This document shows, one piece after another, positions 58,796 through 64,000 of a DNA stretch of 64,000 nucleotides. The notes below the pieces were generated by a model that was given only the letters and a program-made list of their open reading frames with translations, was not told where the DNA came from and searched no databases. The position numbers and the translations under genes were made by a program. Numbering within the stretch: position 1 is the first letter of the stretch; each line of letters starts with the position of its first letter. The DNA is from Coprinellus micaceus (lineage: Eukaryota > Basidiomycota > Agaricomycetes > Agaricales > Psathyrellaceae). The stretch lies in assembly GCA_951394405.1 (NCBI GenBank), contig OX596334.1:3844001-3908000 (forward strand). Reading direction: 5' to 3'.

Positions 58796-60831
58796 TATGG
58801 GAGATGTGCAGGGTGGTATTAGTACATGACTATTGTGTAATCTGCCCTGCTTTATTCAGTCCGTTATTGGTCTCCACCTTGGTCGCGCTGCTTGGGCAAT
58901 GAGGCCGTCGAGGTACACAGGGCGCGGTGGATGGGTGAAATGGTACGCAGAATTTGGAGGGACGGTTCCAGGCACGGGCGCTTATTTCGTCTTCGGATCA
59001 TCTTGTCTGATTGATCAGACCGCGGGGCCTCGTGCCGATCTTATGGCAGCTTTTATCGTCCTGCCGATGTCCTACTCGCTATGTTGTAGTGCGTATCATT
59101 CCCAATGTACGATTCCAAGATGTATATACACATCGGCATTCGCCTTGTGTTGGGTTGCCCGTGGCTTACTAGATTCGCTCTTCGCCTCCTAGAACCCGGT
59201 AGTGTCCATCCTTTGTAACTCGCCATGCGACACCCTTCCATTGCATGTATTGACGCCTCCTCCCTTCACAGAGCTCAGGCTGCCTCACCGTTATTGACAT
59301 CCCATCCGATGATACCGCGTTCGTCCCTGCCCATTCGTCTGTCTGGGTCCACACGTCGCCCTAATTATAATATTAGTCAATGACACCAGATGGCCTGCGG
59401 ATTCGTACCGTAAGGATGGGCTGGATCGACATCCGAGCTGCGAGGAACGGCATAAGGGGACCAGGCCCCACCGCATACAAACACCTAGCCCGCCAAGCAC
59501 GGCGTGAAGGTTCCCTTGAGCCCTCAAGCGACAGAACTGGGGCGTGCGCGGTCACCATCTAGTAACCATTGCCGTTGGTTCTTCGGTGCCACTGCATAGC
59601 GACGTCGGCATTCTGGGACGTCCCCGATGGAGTGGATGGCCTATTTCTGCAACGAGGGGTGAATGGGAGACGAGAAATCACATCTTCCTGGTGCGTGGCG
59701 GATACTTATGAAGGTCACTGCGGGGAACGGCCCCTTCACTTGATCTCCTCAGATTGGCCCTTAGTTCGAGGCAGTGGAGAGGAAGGTGGAGGTAATTGTT
59801 TGGGAGGCGGCGGGGGCGAGGTGACGAAATTGGGGGTGGGTGCTGAGGTTGAGCGAGGTCTTACGCTCGGTGTTCTACACGACCAATGGTGCATTTAAAC
59901 GCGGGAATTGATACCGGTAAAGGCCCGATACACGTTCGGGGGGAGCAGGCGCAGGGAAGGAAGAACGTGGAGCGGGGGTAACCTGAGAGATGGTGCTGGG
60001 GAGCCGAACGACGAAGCTGTTGACATACCGGCGTTGGACCTGGTTGCTCGACGGGTGGTGAGGGGTCAGAGGCGATTCCTTTTTGAGGACCGGCTATGAT
60101 CGACGAACGATACATAGCCGACACCGTCCTACCAAGTTCAGTCGACAGAACCAACACCATGAACGTAGAAAGGCTTCTTCCCTTATCTAAACACCGAGTC
60201 GTTCTGTGAAGGCGTTAGCCCGATGCAGGAGGTTCTCCACTCGCAATTGCTACCCCGACAACACCATCGAGAGTGGATATCATGACGACGGTCCCTCGCC
60301 AGGCCTCAACATGATTAGTACCCCTCAAAACCCGAAGGTTATCTCGTCCCATAGACGCCCCGAGTCAATCGGAAAGGTCCCCTGGTCAACCGTGAAGGAC
60401 ATTTCCATTGGGGGATCGCTCCCAGCGCAGAACACAGCTTCTCGGAGGGGATGGCCAAGGCACACGACAGGGAATAGTGGCCAGGATTGTGGCAGCCTTC
60501 GTTTAGGCCACGCAGCGAGGACAGGAGGCTGGTACGAAGCAGGATCAGGTTCTGGTGGAGGATGGGTCATCAGTAAGAGCCGTTTGGGTACCGAAATCCG
60601 TTCCAATCTGTTCATGTGGGTACCATCATTATCTCGAAGTCCAGGCATGCATTACCAAAAGAAACCTATATGTACATACATAAAACAGTTTTTTGGAGGC
60701 AATCAGTCTCGTAAGAGCTAAAGGGCCATGGGGTTCGAAAAAAAAGGGTCATAGTGTGGGCTTGACGGTGCAGTGAGCTTTGCACAGCTTGAGTGTCAGA
60801 TAGTGCACTAGGAATAGAAAAGGCTGCTGTG
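58796..60831. other. Intergenic region of about 2 kb
   Basis: No supported gene. Glycine-rich frames around 59790-59870 and an open frame at 60206-60721 lack domain features and splice structure. It lies between two convergent genes. Confidence 0.35.
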
Positions 60832-62085
60832 TCAGATGAGTTCAAGAGGAATAGTGAAAGTACGAACCCTGACAAGGGCCCAGGCTGCCAAGGCTTCCCG
60901 AAGCCGAGTCGTGAGCCTCTCCTTGCAAGCCGCGCAGTCCAGCTCGGTGGCCATGGGCTCAAAGACATCTTTGATGCGCTGCGTCGAGATATCTATGATG
61001 TGAGAGGAGAACGTTAGTCAGGCATCGCTTTTGAAGATAAAAGTGTAGGTAACATGCACCTGCAGACAGCTCCCATACCAGGTAGGTCGATCCCAGGGCC
61101 CAAGCCCGGGTGAGTCTCTTTTGATCCTCAAAGCTGCAGAGATCGGTGAGCCCGTGGAACCTAGGGGGTTGCAAGAGTACGCTCTTCAGGGTATCCATCC
61201 GGTACCTGTGAAGTAAAAAGAGGCGCTTTAGGTATGTTGATCCCATGCGGATCCCTAACGCGTCGGTAATTTGGTGAAGGGAAATGCCAAGGAGGTGAGA
61301 GGATGCCGGCCTGGCAAGCTCTTCGATGCCGTGATGACCTGCAAGGGCGTATATGTCGAGGGGGCGGAGGGGAGCATGGGCAAGCAGGAGATTGTAGAGT
61401 GGGTGGTCGGGGGCGATCAGCTCTTTCGGTACCAACCCATACTCAGGCATTTTATCGACTGCTTCGATAAGCTCGTCACAGGTGGGATTATGTGTGCTGG
61501 GCACCCGGTAGATGGCGTAGAGAATATTGGTTAGGATCTGGCCTCCCACCGGAAGCTCTACGACTTCGTCATCCATTCCGAGACCTGCGGACTGGAGAAA
61601 CGCCGGCACCGTGGCATCGCAGACGTTATCTATGTCCTCCCTTTGAACGTAGAAACGAATCCCGTCAGACGAACGGAAGACTAAGTCACTCTTCGGAAAC
61701 CTGGATGGGTGGAAGTAAGTGGACACTGCCACGACTCGGTGGCTCACGTCCTCGTCTTGCTCGGCTGGGCCGGCGCCTAAGATCTCTCCACCGCTTGGAT
61801 CGTCCAATAACGAGCTAGGGTACGGTGACTAATAAAACCGCAGAAATAGTTCCGCAATTTCAAGAGATAATGAAAGATGATCACCCGGAGTAAGAATATT
61901 TCTAAGCGTTTCACTGATAGGAAAAGCGTGCTAACCGTGGAGGTCAGCGGTTGAGGGGACGCCTGGAGCATCGAATAGGTGGAATATTCGGGTGTAGCGG
62001 GGTACAACACCTGCTCGAGCTCCGACTGAGCAATGAATTCCCAAGGCGGTTGCCCGTCAAGTTCGAATTGCCAATTGTCAGACAT
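60832..62085 (-). CDS. BTB/POZ domain protein (5' exon uncertain)
   Basis: The main exon (61060-61805, minus) and a last exon (60832-61002) join through a GTGCAT intron. The main exon has the basidiomycete BTB layout: YFHPSRFPKSDLVFRSSDGIRFYVQRE, then DDEVVELPVGGQILTNILYAIYR, then the helical part HPLYNLLLAHAPLRPLDIYALAGHHGIEELAR. The last exon carries VFEPMATELDCAACKERL, a Cys pair usual in this family. These proteins are a large expanded group in agarics; a role as Cullin-3 adaptors or in transcription is possible but not shown. A likely first exon begins MSDNWQFELDG at 62085 and ends at 61936, but its phase does not fit the acceptor at 61806 by one base. Either another small exon exists or the frame is broken. 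Confidence 0.72.
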
Positions 62086-62689
62086 CACGTAAGTAGACGT
62101 CGTCGAAAGAGGGCGCGTAATGGGGTGGTGAACACACACAAAGCTGTTAAAGAAAGCGGGCGTAGTCGTGAATGAAATGAAAATGACAAGGGTAGTGGTG
62201 AGTCTGAGGTTGATTTGTGAAGCCAAATTCTTATTTCACTACAAACTCGGCTTCAGGATGTCTGTCTCGAAGGTGATGGGGGTTAAGGAAGGTTGAAGTG
62301 CTGCCATCGATTGTGCGGCGGTTAAATAAGTAGTTTCGGAGCAAGTTTTCTGTCAAGATCTTCGCTGGTTCTGGGGCAGGACGAGTAGCCAATGGAGTGT
62401 CGCCGAAGGCTCTCGAGGGGACTGATGTCAGGAACTCGTCACAGCATAATTTCCATTTTGCTACGGAGTCTTTACTTAGAATTCCAAGAACCTGGTCGCT
62501 GCCAAGTTGGGATGCCCAGATGTAGAATGACTGTATTGCGAAGTCCTAGCCCACTGTCTGACCGACCTGATCACCGCACCACGGCACGGCAAGTCGACGT
62601 CTGTAGATTCCGATAGACACCCAGACCCCTGCGTTCGGAAATTGGGCCAGAAGCCGGTAATACTAAGACCGTGCCCAGGCATGTCTGGC
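62086..62689. other. Intergenic region
   Basis: About 600 bp, BTB upstream region and downstream side of the small membrane-protein candidate. No gene supported. Confidence 0.35.
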
Positions 62690-62917
62690 TTAACATGAAG
62701 AACCTAGGAATGAGTCGGTTGGATTGAAGGTCGAGGCACGAAAGAGGACCAACTCACCTTGGCGCATGTGCCGATGGGGCGAGGGTGAGAGCTGGGAGGA
62801 GGAGCCTGCTACGGCGTGGGTCGAGGGCGCGTATAAATCCCCGATTCCCAAAACCATCGCCAGGAGGATGATAAGAGCAGCGTTGTGAGGAGTCCAGGGT
62901 ATCGACGATGGCTTCAT
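62690..62917 (-). CDS. Small single-pass membrane or secreted protein candidate
   Basis: ATG at 62917 opens a frame with one hydrophobic segment, NAALIILLAMVLGIGDLYA, followed by a Ser/His-rich tail. A GTGAGT donor at 62757 and an AG near 62704 bound 54 bases that are open in frame, so the product is 57 residues if spliced and 75 if not, with the same GSSC ending. The hydrophobic segment could be an anchor or a signal peptide. No family was recognised. Small size and lack of other evidence keep this tentative. Confidence 0.4.
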   Translation of the reverse strand: MKPSSIPWTPHNAALIILLAMVLGIGDLYAPSTHAVAGSSSQLSPSPHRHMRQGELVLFRASTFNPTDSFLGSSC

Positions 62918-64000
62918 CGGTTCATCGGTCCAAATTGGCGATGCGACGGAACTAGAGGCAAGTGCGTGTAAAGGGATCCGTGGGGATTGGAGGCTGGATA
63001 TCCCAAATCTCAGTCAAGGGGTTGGAAGGCGATTGGAGGTTTGGTAGAGTCGCACTGCGCAGAGCTTTGCCAAGATGATTCTGTTCAGCCAATATCTCGA
63101 GAGGGAGTATAGACATGCTCACCTGTATCCACCTTACGACCTTTACGTCGAATTAGTAATCCGAGCGAGGCTGAGATCGCATGCGAGCTTCGAGGGGCCC
63201 TGTTCGGGTTGAGCCCTGGCGAGGATACGACGTTGTCCAGCCGGGCGTGGCGGGGTGTTGTGAACGCCCGAACCGTCTTCATGGCAGTGAGAGAGTAACA
63301 AGCGCCTGGTTGCGGAAGGGGAGAGAACGTTGGTCGAGGAATGTGGGTGGTTCGGCAAAGCAGGTGGGGTCGTGGTAGACGAACAGTAGAGGGAATGCTA
63401 TGGGTCCCATGAGCCTAGAGTTTGTCACTGGCGTCCCGTTCTGCCGCATATGCCGCGCTACTTGATCCCTCGAACGACTTCCTGCCCTCCTTCCGAGTTG
63501 GCTCGACAGTTGAGGGGGTCGGTATGTCGTTTACTGAACGCGTCAAGGTGCATAGTTCACCCTTGTCTTGGTTCGGTAATGAGGCTGTCCATGTGAGGGA
63601 CGTGCGAAATGGATGCGGTGCATGCTTCACGACCGAGGAGAGACGGTCGGGGGTACGATGTGCCGCATATGAATATGTTGCTGATGGTAGGGCTAGTCGC
63701 TTGGGATTGACGAGAGGAAGTGAATTCATTGCAGGTGATAGGAGGGCTCTAAATCGGTGGTGGGATGCGCTCTGAGGTGATGTAATCGCCGTTACGACAG
63801 CATTCGGGGGATTGCAAGTTTGAGTCACTGGGGAAGTTGTGAAGTTGGCGACTATGGTGAGGGTGTTGGGCTATGCCTGCGACTTCATAAGCCCTTGATT
63901 GACCTCCGTCGACGTAGGTCTGGCCTGGAAGGTCCCCTCTTTGACTCTCCTTCAGGGCAGACTTCGTTCCTGCTCGACCATCGTAGAGCATTGGCGTGTC
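62918..64000. other. Right end of the window
   Basis: About 1.1 kb. A minus-strand frame starting ATG at 63282 ends at a good GTGAGC donor near 63123 and could be a first exon. A + frame at 63422-63775 and an overlapping - frame at 63415-63828 are both open; neither has a known domain. The region may contain one gene that cannot be resolved here. Confidence 0.3.

Noticed and set aside
61777..62226. 149-residue minus-strand frame reading through the BTB upstream intron
   Set aside because: Its end reads the main BTB exon in a wrong frame; only the first 50 residues look coding.
1..64000. CRISPR array, bacterial operon or phage features
   Set aside because: No regularly spaced repeats were seen and the gene structure is plainly eukaryotic with short introns.

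Overview
The window looks like nuclear DNA of a filamentous basidiomycete, most likely an Agaricomycete. Almost every recognisable gene is cut by short GT-AG introns of about 45-80 nt. The families are typical of that group: F-box proteins, a cytochrome P450 with the fungal-type heme motif, a NACHT-ankyrin protein, a membrane/ankyrin/TPR protein, a BTB protein and small secreted proteins. No rRNA, canonical tRNA, CRISPR array or operon was seen. Gene models were built by hand from reading frame and splice-site phase.

Layout. 1-2640: end of an F-box/LRR-like gene, cut by the left edge and split by a 1,925-bp inverted-repeat element. 2849-5392: an alpha/beta hydrolase and a WrbA-type quinone reductase on +. 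5671-6244: a fold-back inverted-repeat element. 6961-10517: an F-box gene on +, tail to tail with a secreted SnoaL-like gene, then a second secreted-protein gene with a frame break. 11290-13167: a sphingoid-base kinase on -. 13622-14281: a hAT-like non-autonomous element. 14848-16865: a nine-exon P450. 17592-21248: a NACHT protein with about a dozen ankyrin units, one per exon. 21.3-33.5 kb: gene-poor, with only decayed or unrecognised reading frames. 35772-39915: a nuclear-looking protein and an MKT1 orthologue in tandem on -. 39.9-50.3 kb: gene-poor, with a third TIR element at 45828-46446. 50324-56087: a multipass-membrane + ankyrin + TPR gene. 57874-58795: a GNAT acetyltransferase. 60832-62085: a BTB protein. 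The last 2 kb hold one small membrane-protein candidate.

How it fits together. Housekeeping genes (LCB kinase, MKT1, GNAT, quinone reductase) sit between expanded accessory families and short non-autonomous DNA transposons. The most interesting parts are two large repeat proteins. The NACHT-ankyrin gene and the membrane-ankyrin-TPR gene, 30 kb apart, share the same variant ankyrin unit and the same exon design: one unit of about 33 residues per exon, always flanked by phase-1 introns. Units can therefore be gained, lost or exchanged without breaking frame, as expected for a rapidly diversifying recognition surface. Four inverted-repeat elements with intact target-site duplications were delimited from sequence alone. 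One of them interrupts a gene so cleanly that removing it with one duplication copy restores the frame.
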